Source: Rotaria macrura | Lineage: Eukaryota > Rotifera > Eurotatoria > Philodinida > Philodinidae | Assembly (NCBI GenBank): GCA_900239685.1 | Contig: OENT01000250.1 | Span: 87,522-151,521 of the forward strand | Direction: 5' to 3' | DNA: 64,000 bases | In this document: one piece after another, positions 49,451 to 59,051 of the stretch | How positions within the stretch are numbered: the first letter of the stretch is position 1 | Layout: each line of letters opens with the position of its first letter | Made by a program: the position numbers and the translations under genes | The notes under the pieces: generated by a model | Databases searched by the model: none | Told to the model about the DNA's origin: nothing | What the model saw: the letters and a program-made list of their open reading frames with translations, nothing else

Positions 49451-49455
49451 CCATT
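49451..49455. repeat. Left target-site duplication (CCATT)
   Basis: CCATT directly precedes the 5' LTR and is repeated at 57151-57155 directly after the 3' LTR. Five bases is the usual Ty3/gypsy duplication size. Confidence 0.9.
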
Positions 49456-49664
49456 TGTTAGAGTGATGTCGCTCTCTATCATGATCTCTAACTTATGTTA
49501 TATCCTTTATCTCTTTTCATCTTCTCTCATCTTCTTTGATCTCTATTGGATCTTTTTCTCTTTTTTTCGTTTTTCTATAGATATGTTAGTTTCGGTTTAT
49601 ATTAGAGAATAAAAGGAAAGAATCATGCACGTTCACCCGCACGCAAGTCAACCGATTTCTAATA
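49456..49664 (+). repeat. 5' LTR (209 bp)
   Basis: Begins TGTTAGAG and ends CTAATA. It contains a pyrimidine-rich central part and an AATAAA at 49608-49613 that could serve as poly(A) signal. It matches the 3' LTR over its whole length with five substitutions and no indels. Confidence 0.95.
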
Positions 49665-49666
49665 TT

Positions 49667-49680
49667 TGGCGACCTTGGCA
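49667..49680 (+). other. Primer-binding site
   Basis: TGGCGACCTTGGCA lies two bases after the 5' LTR. It begins with TGG, as expected for pairing with a tRNA CCA end. The TGGCGACC core resembles the tRNA-Arg PBS used by some insect gypsy elements; the exact primer tRNA is inferred. Confidence 0.7.
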
Positions 49681-50052
49681 AACAACACCATCAAAAGATT
49701 ATATAATTAATTGATTAAATTATTTAACGTGTGATAACTATCAAAGCCTTAATCGATTAAAGATTCGTACTGATATCCGTCGGATTAGAACCTCTTATAT
49801 AGAGATTCGAACATTTAAAACAAAAAATAAAAAATACTATTGTTCAAACTTTTATTATCCCGTTGCATTTCTACTTGATATCCATCATTTTCATTATTAG
49901 ATACCCTTATCACGGCGACCGGAACAAGATTACACGTTAAGAAAAATAGCCAAGCCTTATTACCATATACAATTATTACTAATTCATTATATCGAATATC
50001 GTCAAAAATTAATCCACTTATTAATACAATATTGCCATTAGATACAAATATT

Positions 50053-51003
50053 ATGGCTGATCCAACATTATTAGCAAAAGCCCGGAAAGCTAGATTTGAC
50101 GATTTACCAAATTTTTCCGGACATCCGTCTGAGGACGTCGAACGATTTTTAAAATGCATTAAAAATATTACGAAAGCCAATGATGAATCAAACAACCATG
50201 AAATTCTTGAAATTGTTCGTGGTAAATTAACACAATCAGCTGGACTATGGTTCGATAATAATGAACAAGAATTTAATAAATGGTCAGATTTCGAAACTGC
50301 ATTTCGAAATCGCTATTTTTCAACAACAATGATTAATAAAAAATTTGACAAATTAAAACAACGAACACAATTACATGATGAATCTGTTATATCTTATATT
50401 GATGATGTTATTAATTTATGTCGTGAAATTGATTCAAATATGTCCGACTCCATCATTATTCAACATCTAATGAGTGGACTTAATCCTGACTTTAGAAAAG
50501 AACTTTCTCGACGTGAATCATGTATGAACACCCTAAATGAATTTTTAAAATATGCAAAGATTGAACAAGATTTAAATGATACTTTCGACAAGTCCTGTCA
50601 ATTATCAACTGAATCCAAAGAACCTTATCTTACGTATAATCATTCAATAATTCCTCCATTAACAGGTATAATTAAGCAACCAAAACCAAATTATAATTAT
50701 ACACAACAAAAAGATCAATCGTACCAGAGCTCCATTTATCATCGGAACTCGTCTCGACAACCTAAATTTCAATCAACATTTATACCTAATCAACGAACGT
50801 ACAACAATTCGCCACATGATGCAATAAACCAGAATCAAATTTATCATCAGTCAACACCACAGAGCAAATTTAATGATTGTAAAATTTGTGGTCGTAACAA
50901 TCATCGAACAATTGATTGTTTTTACAAACGTACAACCGGATGTTTTAATTGTGGCCAGAACCACATTGTCCGTGATTGTACAATGTCACCGAATTTTCAA
51001 TAA
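50053..51003 (+). CDS. gag: gag of the gypsy element
   Basis: From the ATG at 50053 (MADPTLLAKARK) this reads 316 residues to a TAA at 51001-51003; an alternative non-ATG extension reaches 50032. The middle matches the retrotransposon gag/capsid fold (NFSGHPSEDVERFLKCI, LWFDNNEQEFNKWSDFETAF, QHLMSGLNPDFRKEL). Near the C terminus are two zinc knuckles: CKICGRNNHRTIDC (CX2CX4HX4C) and CFNCGQNHIVRDC (CX2CX3HX4C, one residue short). Gag packages element RNA into virus-like particles in the cytoplasm. The frame is intact. Pol overlaps its end in the -1 frame, so expression of pol would need -1 recoding; I saw no perfect slippery heptamer in the overlap. Confidence 0.92.
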   Translation: MADPTLLAKARKARFDDLPNFSGHPSEDVERFLKCIKNITKANDESNNHEILEIVRGKLTQSAGLWFDNNEQEFNKWSDFETAFRNRYFSTTMINKKFDKLKQRTQLHDESVISYIDDVINLCREIDSNMSDSIIIQHLMSGLNPDFRKELSRRESCMNTLNEFLKYAKIEQDLNDTFDKSCQLSTESKEPYLTYNHSIIPPLTGIIKQPKPNYNYTQQKDQSYQSSIYHRNSSRQPKFQSTFIPNQRTYNNSPHDAINQNQIYHQSTPQSKFNDCKICGRNNHRTIDCFYKRTTGCFNCGQNHIVRDCTMSPNFQ

Positions 51004-54000
51004 CTGGGTCACGCGATGGCGGTGTTCCCAGTCAATTAATAAAGCCATCAACAACATCATCAATTCCCATTTATATCAAAATTCGTGTTAATGAACAACC
51101 AACCGAAGCTATTATTGATACCGGATCCGCTATCTCAATCATTCATTCAAATTTTCTTAAAACCATTCCACATCGTACATTTAATTATAACACTCATCAG
51201 TGTCAAACAGCAAACTCAACACCTCTTAACATTATAGGTCATGTTGACTTAGAAATTAAAATTAAACATATTACAACTTTAGTTAAAGCTTATGTTGCTT
51301 CAAATTTAATTACATCAATTCTTTTCGGCAACGATTGGATTATTATTAATCATGTTCATCTTTTTGGTGATCAGAAACAATTAACTATTCCTGATCAATA
51401 TGATCGATTAACTTCAATACCATATATAGAACCAAGCTGTATTAATTATCCAGCTTTATTAGTCAATCAAGTTACTCTTCTACCACATTCACAAACATTA
51501 GTTGATGTTACATGTCAAATTAATAATGCAAGTAATTTGATATTTGAACCATATGAACATCATATATCAAAGTTTATTTTCATACCACATACGTTATTGA
51601 ATATTAATAAACACCAAGCCAAAGTACTACTTATAAATGCCCAAAATCAAACACAAACATTATCAAAAAACACACGAATCGGAACTATTTCCCATACAAC
51701 GACATATTCTATATTTACCACAACAGAATCTACAACAACGCAAAACTCTTTTCTAAATCGAAATTTTCAATCATCATCTCGACCGTACAAAAACTTCGAG
51801 AACAGAACTGTCTTGAATAAGAAAGACAATTCGAATTCAACAAAATTAAATGATATTTGTCATGTATGCAATGAAAAATTTTTATCTGGAAATGATTTAC
51901 AAAAGCATTTACGTTCACAATGTTATTCAGATCAGATTCGAAAACACATACTGGAATCGATTAAACACATAGATAACGAAAGACATCGTCTAGCAACTCA
52001 AGATATATTATGGCGAAATAAAATATTATTCGATCCGACACCATCAACTATTAATATTCACTCACAATCAGCAATTCGCACTGGTGATCATCCACCTATT
52101 TACTCGAAACAATATTCCGCTTCATATAAAGATCAAGATATCAAATTTCAAGAAACACAAAAATTATTAGAACGTGGTCAAATTGAAGAATCAACTTCTC
52201 CATGGTCATCGCCTATTGTTCTTGTTAAGAAGAAAGACAAAACTATACGATTTTGTATTGATTATCGACGTTTAAACAATATTACAATGAAAGATGCATT
52301 TCCACTTCCTCGAATCGATGAAATATTTGATCAATTATCCGATGCCGTATATTATACCAAATTTGATTTTAAGTCTGGTTATTTCCAGGTACCTCTCTCT
52401 AAGGAGGACCGTCCGAAGACTGCATTTTCAACTCGTGATAATCATTATCAATTTACAGTACTTCCACAAGGTATTACTAATGGACCCGCAACATTTCAAC
52501 GTGTAATTAATCATATATTAGGACCAGCAAGATGGAAATATGCATTAGCTTATATCGACGATGTAATTATATATTCGAAAACATTTGAAGAACATTTATC
52601 ACACCTTAATGATATTTGTACAACATTGAAAAATGCTCAATTTCGTCTTAATCCAGAAAAATGTGAGATTGCTCAAACTCAAACAGATTATCTTGGACAT
52701 AATATAAAGAATGGCGAAATTCGTCCAAGTCATAACAATATCAATGGTTTATTAAATACAAGACTACCACAAACTGCAGATGAATCTTGCAAATTTGTCA
52801 AAGCAGCTGAATATTATCGAAAATTCATACCAAAATTTTCTCAAATTGCTGAACCACTTCGAAAATTTGTTCCAACTACAAGAACTCAACAAAAGAAAGG
52901 ACAAAAAACTTTAATTACATTAACCAACGATGAGTTAAAAGCATTCGACCAACTTAAACAAATTCTTACAACAGATATGGTATTACGCCGTCCAAATAAC
53001 AGATTCCCTTTCAAAGTACAAACTGATGCATCTGATGAGGGAATCGGTGCAGTATTATTACAAATCTATCCAGAAGGAGACAGACCCATTGCATATCTTT
53101 CAAAGAAATTTACTCGAGCTCAACGAAAATGGTCTCCTATGGAGCAAGAATGTTATGCATTTATTTGTGCATTAGATAAATGGCATAATTATTTAAATGG
53201 GATTAAATTCACTTGGGAAACTGATCATAAAGCATTAACTCAATGAAATCAAAAGGCTCAAATTAATAAACGATGTGAACGATGGAGATTAAAAATCTTA
53301 GAATATGATTACAAGGTGAAATATATTCCCGGTTTAACCAATTCTATGCCTGATTATTTATCAAGATCTCCAGTTGATGACGCTGACGAAGATCCGGATG
53401 AAGTTTCACTTCTTGTTTCAAAAGCAACACAAACCGATTTTTTAGATATTAATAATCATTCACCTGTCGTTGCAGCTGTTCAAACTCGTGCTATGAAATT
53501 ACGAAATTCAACTTCGAACGATAAAAACGATACAACAATATTAACGTCAGATACTCCAATTGGGGAGCATCGAATAATCCCTTTCTCAATCGAACAATTA
53601 ATACAAGCGCAATAAAATGATAATTATTCAAAAAATATTCTGAACAATATCAAGAAGTATAAACATTATATTATCAATGATAATCTTTTAATGCGTCGAT
53701 CACATCCTCGAGCTCCTTATGTACCATAAGGTGCTCTTCGAAGAACAATTTTAAACATTTATCATGATACTGCAGCCAATGGTGCTCATTTCGGACGTGA
53801 TAAAACTATGCATAAAATTAAACAACGTTACTTTTGGCCTTCGATGTACAAAGATATTGATAATTATATTAAATCATGTATTCCATGTGCACAATTTAAT
53901 CCTCGTCGACAAAAAACTCCTGGTACATTAAAACCAATTCAACCTCCTGAGGGAGTATGGCAATTAGTAGCTATGGATTTCCATGGACCTATTACTCCAA

Positions 54001-54797
54001 CAACTCAACGTGGAAATAAATATATTATATCTCTTACCGATGTATTATCAAAATTCTCTATTACCAAAGCCGTACGTGATAATACGACTTATACAGCTGT
54101 TAGATTTCTTAAAGAAGATGTTATCTCAAAATTCGGAACACCTCGATGTATTCTTACTGATAATGGAACACATTTCACATCAACAATGATGGATGAATTA
54201 ATTAAACAAATTGGAACAACACATCTTTATTCAACACCTTATCATCCGCAAACCAATGGCCAAGTTGAACGATACAATTCAACAATGGATGCCAAAATCG
54301 CAGCTTTATCAAATTTACGGAAAACAGATTGGGATGATCAATTACCATTTGTAACATTCAATTATAATACGTCGATTCATTCATCGACAAAACAACTAAC
54401 GTTCGAAATGATGTATGGTAGATCACCAGTTTTACCATTTGATCATCAAGATGCAAATGTCAAACTTTCGTATGATCATGAACATGTGAACAAACTCAAT
54501 CAATTTTTGTCAAAATTAAACGAACAAGCCAAACTTAATATCATCAAGAATCAGCAACAATACAAACAACGTTATGATATTAATCGATCAAATCCATCAT
54601 ATAACATTGGCGATTTAGTACTTTGCAAAACACTCAACGTCCGCTATAAATTTGATATCCGTTATGAAGGGCCATTTCGAATTATTAAACAACTCACATC
54701 TAAAACATTTATTATCCAATACGTGAAGAAACCAACATTATACCGTCAGATTACAACAGACGTGCTACTCCCAATATTTGAACGCAATTTTTCATAG
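50976..54797 (+). pseudogene. pol: pol (protease, RT, RNase H, integrase) with three in-frame stops
   Basis: One frame runs from 50976 to 54797 and is broken by TGA at 53244-53246, TAA at 53613-53615 and TAA at 53727-53729. Order of domains: aspartic protease (AIIDTGSAISIIHS, DTG at about residues 48-50); an unusual C2HC finger (CHVC...H...C, residues 295-316); reverse transcriptase (FCIDYRRLNNIT, YTKFDFKSGYFQVPL, LPQGITNGPATF, YIDD at 526-529); RNase H (QTDASDEGIGAVL, YLSKKFTRAQRKW, ending TDHKALTQ at the first stop); a chromosome-end linker (YIPGLTNSMPDYLSR); integrase zinc region (HDTAANGAHF ... CIPCAQF), core with MDFHGPI, LTDNGTHFTS and PQTNGQVERYNS, and a GPF/Y-type module (YEGPFRII). 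All catalytic residues are present. Stops fall in the RNase H end, the linker and the zinc region, so integrase cannot be made from this copy. Confidence 0.95.
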
Positions 54798-55292
54798 CAG
54801 GACCTCTTACATAGAGATCCGTTCAACAAAACATATGTCAACTCAAATCGAATGATTCTCTATTGTTAGATTAACCAAATGAAATATAATTTAGCATAGC
54901 ATGACCGGGAATTGTGAGTTTCCCCCACTCACTGATCATGAAGGGTTATTATATTTAACTTGGAACATACCCAACAATATTTATTATTCTATGATACGAA
55001 ATTCTATGTTACATAGACAATTCAATTAACTATTTCTATCAGATTCTTACACGCGCGATAAGAATCGAACACGAAATACTATTTCGTAAATTAATTATTG
55101 ACATACAAAAAACAATACTGCCCTCTTACATTCTATTAATATATATTTTTTTTCTGATTGGTCACTATCCTCAAAATTTTGATCCATATCCTGAACAGTA
55201 GAATTTTACCCATATAAAAATCGATAACTTACTATTTAAGATTCACTATTTATTGAATCGGAAATCTAACATTTTTTCTTTCCATTGCAGTG
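54798..55292 (+). other. Spacer between pol and ORF3, ending in a 3' splice-site-like sequence
   Basis: The spacer has no ORF. It ends ATTTTTTCTTTCCATTGCAG (to 55290), a strong polypyrimidine-AG acceptor placed two bases before the ATG of ORF3. This suggests ORF3 is translated from a spliced subgenomic RNA, as env genes are. Confidence 0.5.
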
Positions 55293-56676
55293 ATGTTATC
55301 ACAGGAAGAATATGATCATCTTATATGGAAACTTGATCATATACCATCACGCTTAAACCGTCAATCACGTCATAATTACAAGCATTCAATAAAATTAAAA
55401 CTTAAAGAGCATTACTATGCTAGTAAATACAAACCATTCGAACCATTACCACACTTTATTCATCATGTAAATCGGACAACAACTGAACAAATATTAGCCC
55501 AAATTCTTCAAGCCGCAAGAACATCAAATAATTTCACATTAGATACAGAATCTGTTAATATTTATCGAGAAAAAAAACAAGCCTGCTCTAATTCAAATTC
55601 AAATATTATTTCCATATCTATCTTCCATGGTATTAATTTTTGAAATGTGCCACTTGCCTCGTGAAGATGAATCAACATTTCAATTAATAAAACATATTTT
55701 TAAAACAATTTTTGATAATAGTAAAACGATTTACATTTGGGGCGATGAAACAGAATTATCTCCATTTACAATATACAATCTATTTTCGAAACAACAAATA
55801 TCATTAGCAAACACGTTTAACTTACAAAAAGAATTCAAACAAATATGGCAAGAAAAGCATCCACATCAATCATCAATATTATCTACATCAAATACAATTA
55901 CAGAATGTCTATGTGAACGATGTATTGGGGAAAATTCTGGCGACTTATGGTCATTACAAGACGCCACAGCTTACCAACTACACGAATGGTTAGATAAACG
56001 ACAAACAAGAGAAGAATTTGATATTGGTTTGGATCGCAAATTATTTCAAATGAACATTCAAGAACAACAAGCACGTGAACGTTTAACGACTTATGCTGCA
56101 AATGATTGTCTCTCGATGCAACGTATTCTTCTTCAATTCAAACTAATTGAACAATCGAACAAAATTACTTTTAATACAACGACAAATGAACCAATATACA
56201 ATGATGCTTATGAAAATATTGATAAACCTATTATTAATACCCACGATCGTTACGATATTGAAAATGATAATGAACCAATATCCCACAATAATAATACTCC
56301 ACAAACAAGTTCATCTGATAAGACGCATTCACATGAAAATTCGCAACATATTAAACCATTATCTATGGATGAACGACACAAAGTACATATTCGTACTTGC
56401 ACATTGAAACAACGGAAAAAATTATACAAACACGAAATAATAAGACGTGGCATTGATAACCGATTTTCAATTACACAAATCAAACGAATTCTTCGCACAC
56501 GCAACGTAAACTTTTGTGCATTAAATAAATCCCCATCATCGATCACCAACCGCACGTCATTATACATTGGCATAAAGAATCCACAATTATTATCACAATT
56601 TGAACAGGCGACACGGAATCTGTTTACAACCGAACACTATCGTGAATTTCATTATCGCCAATGCAAGCACAAATAA
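55293..56676 (+). pseudogene. ORF3: DEDDy 3'-5' exonuclease-like protein, frame-shifted
   Basis: From the ATG at 55293 about 92 codons lead to an A8 run (55570-55577); after it the coding sense continues in the +1 frame, ORF 55627-56676. Together they would be about 460 residues. The first part has a basic helical N terminus and the exonuclease motif I (FTLDTE, residues 81-86). The second has hydrophobic strands (MVLIFEMCHL, TIYIWGDETELSPF) and YAANDCLSMQRI, a YX3D motif III typical of DEDDy exonucleases of the RNase D/WRN type. A clear motif II was not located. The C-terminal third is polar, Asn/Lys/Arg-rich (RTCTLKQRKKLYKHEI), possibly nucleic-acid binding. A role in element replication is inference. 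The shift may be a mutation, a sequencing error or, less likely, recoding. Confidence 0.75.
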
Positions 56677-56929
56677 ACCAATGTGTATCGACACATTAAT
56701 CAAAAAAGAAAACAACAATAAACAGTATCAGATCATCTTTAAGATGATCGAAACATCTACTCTATATATTTTCGTTTATGTTGTTACTTGGTTACGTTAC
56801 ATATCATTTTTTTCTTTTCTGTTAATTTGTTATTTGTTTTTGTTATTTCGTTACTTCAGTATTCCTATATTGTGAACATGAATGTATACTTATATACACA
56901 TAAAATGTGGATATGACACATTTTTTTCC

Positions 56930-56941
56930 AATAGGGGAGTA
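56930..56941 (+). other. Polypurine tract
   Basis: AATAGGGGAGTA directly abuts the 3' LTR, the usual place of the plus-strand primer; the purine core is GGGGAG with flanking A/T. Confidence 0.65.
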
Positions 56942-57150
56942 TGTTAGAGTGATGTCGCTCTCTATCATGATCTCTAACTTATGTTATATCCTCTATCTCT
57001 TTTCATCTTCTCTCATCTTCTTTGATCTCTATTGTATCTTTTTCTCTTTTTTTCGTTTTTCTATAGATATGTTAGTTTCGGTTTATATTAGAGAATAAAA
57101 GGAAAGAATCGTGCACGTTCACCCGCACGCAAGTGAACCGATCTCTAATA
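56942..57150 (+). repeat. 3' LTR (209 bp)
   Basis: Same length as the 5' LTR with five substitutions, at CCTTTAT/CCTCTAT, TTGGATC/TTGTATC, ATCATGC/ATCGTGC, GTCAACC/GTGAACC and GATTTCT/GATCTCT. It is followed by the CCATT duplication. Confidence 0.95.
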
Positions 57151-57155
57151 CCATT
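57151..57155. repeat. Right target-site duplication (CCATT)
   Basis: Matches 49451-49455. Confidence 0.9.
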
Positions 57156-57570
57156 GATCTGATTTACTCTCAATTATTCTAATAATTTGAAGAACATTTG
57201 ACTGTAGCCTTTAAGGGATGGAAATATGGAACACCATGAACCTGCTCAGTCATTGTCTGCGAGATGCAAGCAATAAACCTGAATTCCCATATCCAATGAG
57301 TCATAGTCCAGAGTAAATAACATCTTGCCTTTGTTCTAAAATCTATTACATTATCAATGGAAGGTTTTTTAGTGGTAAACTGGGAGGTTTGGTGTAAATG
57401 TAAACTGGTTTCATTTGGAAATTTCTATTCACACCCACATCGTATGAACAATTCGAACTATTTTCACGAAAACTACTAATTATTAAGTATGTATACGACA
57501 TTGATCTCTTACAAAATAATAAACATCTTGTATTATTTTATTAATTATAGGTACTGTGTGATTCTTTCAT
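57156..57570. other. Interval between LTR element and coding fragment
   Basis: AT-rich, with no feature recognised except a possible 3' splice site (TTCTTTCATACAG) at its end. Confidence 0.4.
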
Positions 57571-57912
57571 ACAGGAATACGAATTGGTCCAGTTTCTGTT
57601 GCTGACCTATTTTATACATTAGAAGGAAACATTTTTGATCTTTATACACGTCGTTATGGACAAAGTTTAAATGGATCGATTAGTTATATAAAAACTTATA
57701 TTGCTTACGGAGTAACACCTGCTTTGAATTAATTCATTTCAATTCAAGTTTATATTCAACGTGGTTTTAATTTGGTGTTTAATTCAAATTTTACTATCGA
57801 AGTAATTTTCTTGTTACGAAAAGCTCAAATAAATGTAGTCCTAACCAAACGTACACCACGTATTCAACTTTGTTTAGTTAATGGCCTATTAGTTGCATCG
57901 TTAGGGTCATAA
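57571..57912 (+). pseudogene. Decayed coding fragment of unknown family
   Basis: After a splice-acceptor-like TTCTTTCATACAG the frame reads GIRIGPVSVADLFYTLEG, NIFDLYTRRYGQSLNGS, SISYIKTYIAYGVTPALN and then a TAA at 57730-57732. The same frame continues, still protein-like (VYIQRGFNLVFNSNFTIEVI, TKRTPRIQLCLVNGLL), to a TAA at 57910-57912. This looks like an exon with one internal stop. No family was recognised, and no other exon was found to its left before the LTR, so it may have been cut off by rearrangement. Confidence 0.4.
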
Positions 57913-58529
57913 ATCGAGGTGTCGCTTATGAAAGGAACATAGACACCGACAGCCTATTTTAATAGAGTTTCGATCAGAACTCAAGTGGGTACTGAAAAAT
58001 TCTTCTCTTGACTCAAATGGCAGCCGCAGAAAAAAACATTTTTTTAAACTAAAGTTATAGATTTCAAACACACGTTCTGCCACTTTTCACTTCATATGAA
58101 CCGTAGCAATATCTTGAGGTATACGAAAATTAGATAAATTTGCAAAACGATTCACAGCATAGTAGGATTTTAACGTTTTCTCCCTGACAGACGCCACACA
58201 TAATATATGCATGTATTTGCCAAGGAATATTAAAAATAGGCCCAGTCTATGTCATTCTTCACGAGAAATCCAAATATCCTATTTTCATAAATCCAATAGA
58301 ATGAATGCTTTTCATATTTGAAAAAAGAACAAAAAGCTTAATAGTGTTTTGATCTTTCTTAGACAAAATGCATCACTCAATAGTATAGAAGTTGTTCGCA
58401 TTTTTTAATCAAACACAGTGAAAAACAATACACAGTAGAAAGCATATATACTTGATCAGTACAAAGAGCTCTATCGACTCACACGAAAAAACAAAATTTG
58501 TTTTAATTTTGTATTACTTGCACCTTATC
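57913..58529. other. Gene-free interval
   Basis: Nothing recognised; AT-rich DNA. Confidence 0.4.
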
Positions 58530-58800
58530 TTAGTTGCCTCCACCTCCGCCACCACCACTGCTACTTCATCCACCACCTCCACCACAGCTACTTCCGCCAC
58601 CACCTCCACCACAGCTACTTCCACCACCACTGCCACCACCGCCACCACAGCTACTTCCACCACCACTGCCACCACCGCCACCACAGCTACTTCCACCACC
58701 ACCACCACAGCTACTTCCACCACCACCACCACAGCTACTTCCACCACCACCGCCACCACCACCGCCACCACAGTTACTTCCTCCACCACTTCCACCACAG
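58530..58800. repeat. CCACCA-type imperfect microsatellite (coding)
   Basis: CCACCACCA and CCACAGCTACTTCC units alternate. On the minus strand this encodes Gly runs and SSC units. Such repeats slip easily, so copy number is likely to vary between alleles. Confidence 0.75.
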
Positions 58801-59051
58801 CTTCCTCCGCCCCCAGCACCACAGCTGCTTCCTACACCACACGCTGAGGCTCCAATGTAACTTCCCCAGACGCCACTATTGTTACCCATTGCTGGACTGA
58901 TGAATCCCGGCTGGGAATACCCATAACCATATGGGTGTCCGTAACCATGACGAAACACTGGTGGTGCTACTCGAGGTTGAAAACGATGATAATTACGATG
59001 AGGTCGTCTGTGACGATGACGATGAAAAAGATTATTCCATAATGACATCAT
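58566..59051 (-). CDS. His-rich / Gly-Tyr / SSCGGGGG-repeat protein
   Basis: Two consecutive ATGs at 59051 open 161 codons. The N terminus is basic and His-rich (LFHRHRHRRPHRNYHRFQP), then a Gly/Tyr segment (HGYGHPYGYGYSQPGFISP), then about 90 residues of Gly with regularly spaced SSC units (SSCGGGGG repeated about seven times). No signal peptide is apparent. The frame stops at TGA 58566-58568, but the same composition continues 11 codons to a TAA at 58530-58532, so the C terminus may have been trimmed by mutation. Gly/Cys/Ser repeats suggest a structural, crosslinked or low-complexity protein; no function can be assigned. A Thr-rich frame on the other strand (58452-58847) is the mirror of the GGT/GGA repeat. 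Confidence 0.6.
   Translation of the reverse strand: MMSLWNNLFHRHRHRRPHRNYHRFQPRVAPPVFRHGYGHPYGYGYSQPGFISPAMGNNSGVWGSYIGASACGVGSSCGAGGGGSCGGSGGGSNCGGGGGGGGGGSSCGGGGGSSCGGGGGSSCGGGGGSGGGSSCGGGGGSGGGSSCGGGGGGSSCGGGGG

Larger units (their letters stand above)
49456..57150 (+). mobile_element. Complete but disabled Ty3/gypsy LTR retrotransposon with an extra 3' exonuclease-like ORF
   Basis: The 7,695-bp element has two 209-bp LTRs, a 5-bp CCATT duplication, a PBS, gag, a pol in protease - reverse transcriptase - RNase H - integrase order (gypsy type), a third ORF between pol and the 3' LTR, and a polypurine tract. It is inserted in plus orientation, divergent from the NHL gene on its left. Pol has three in-frame stops and ORF3 has a shifted frame, so this copy is not autonomous. 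The LTRs differ at 5 of 209 sites, so the insertion is not brand new. Extra 3' ORFs, including exonuclease-like ones, have to my knowledge been described for bdelloid LTR elements. Confidence 0.97.

Noticed and set aside
53613-53729. Alternative genetic code (TAA read as Gln), suggested by two TAA codons in pol at positions where Gln fits
   Set aside because: The host genes in the window use TAA, TAG and TGA normally as terminators, and one of the three pol stops is TGA. Point-mutation decay of one element explains it better.
58452-58847. Thr/Ala/Ser-rich ORF on the plus strand (mucin-like) and a Pro/Leu-rich one in another frame
   Set aside because: Both are mirror readings of the GGT/GGA repeat that encodes the Gly/Cys protein on the minus strand; the plus frames have no unique non-repeat part.
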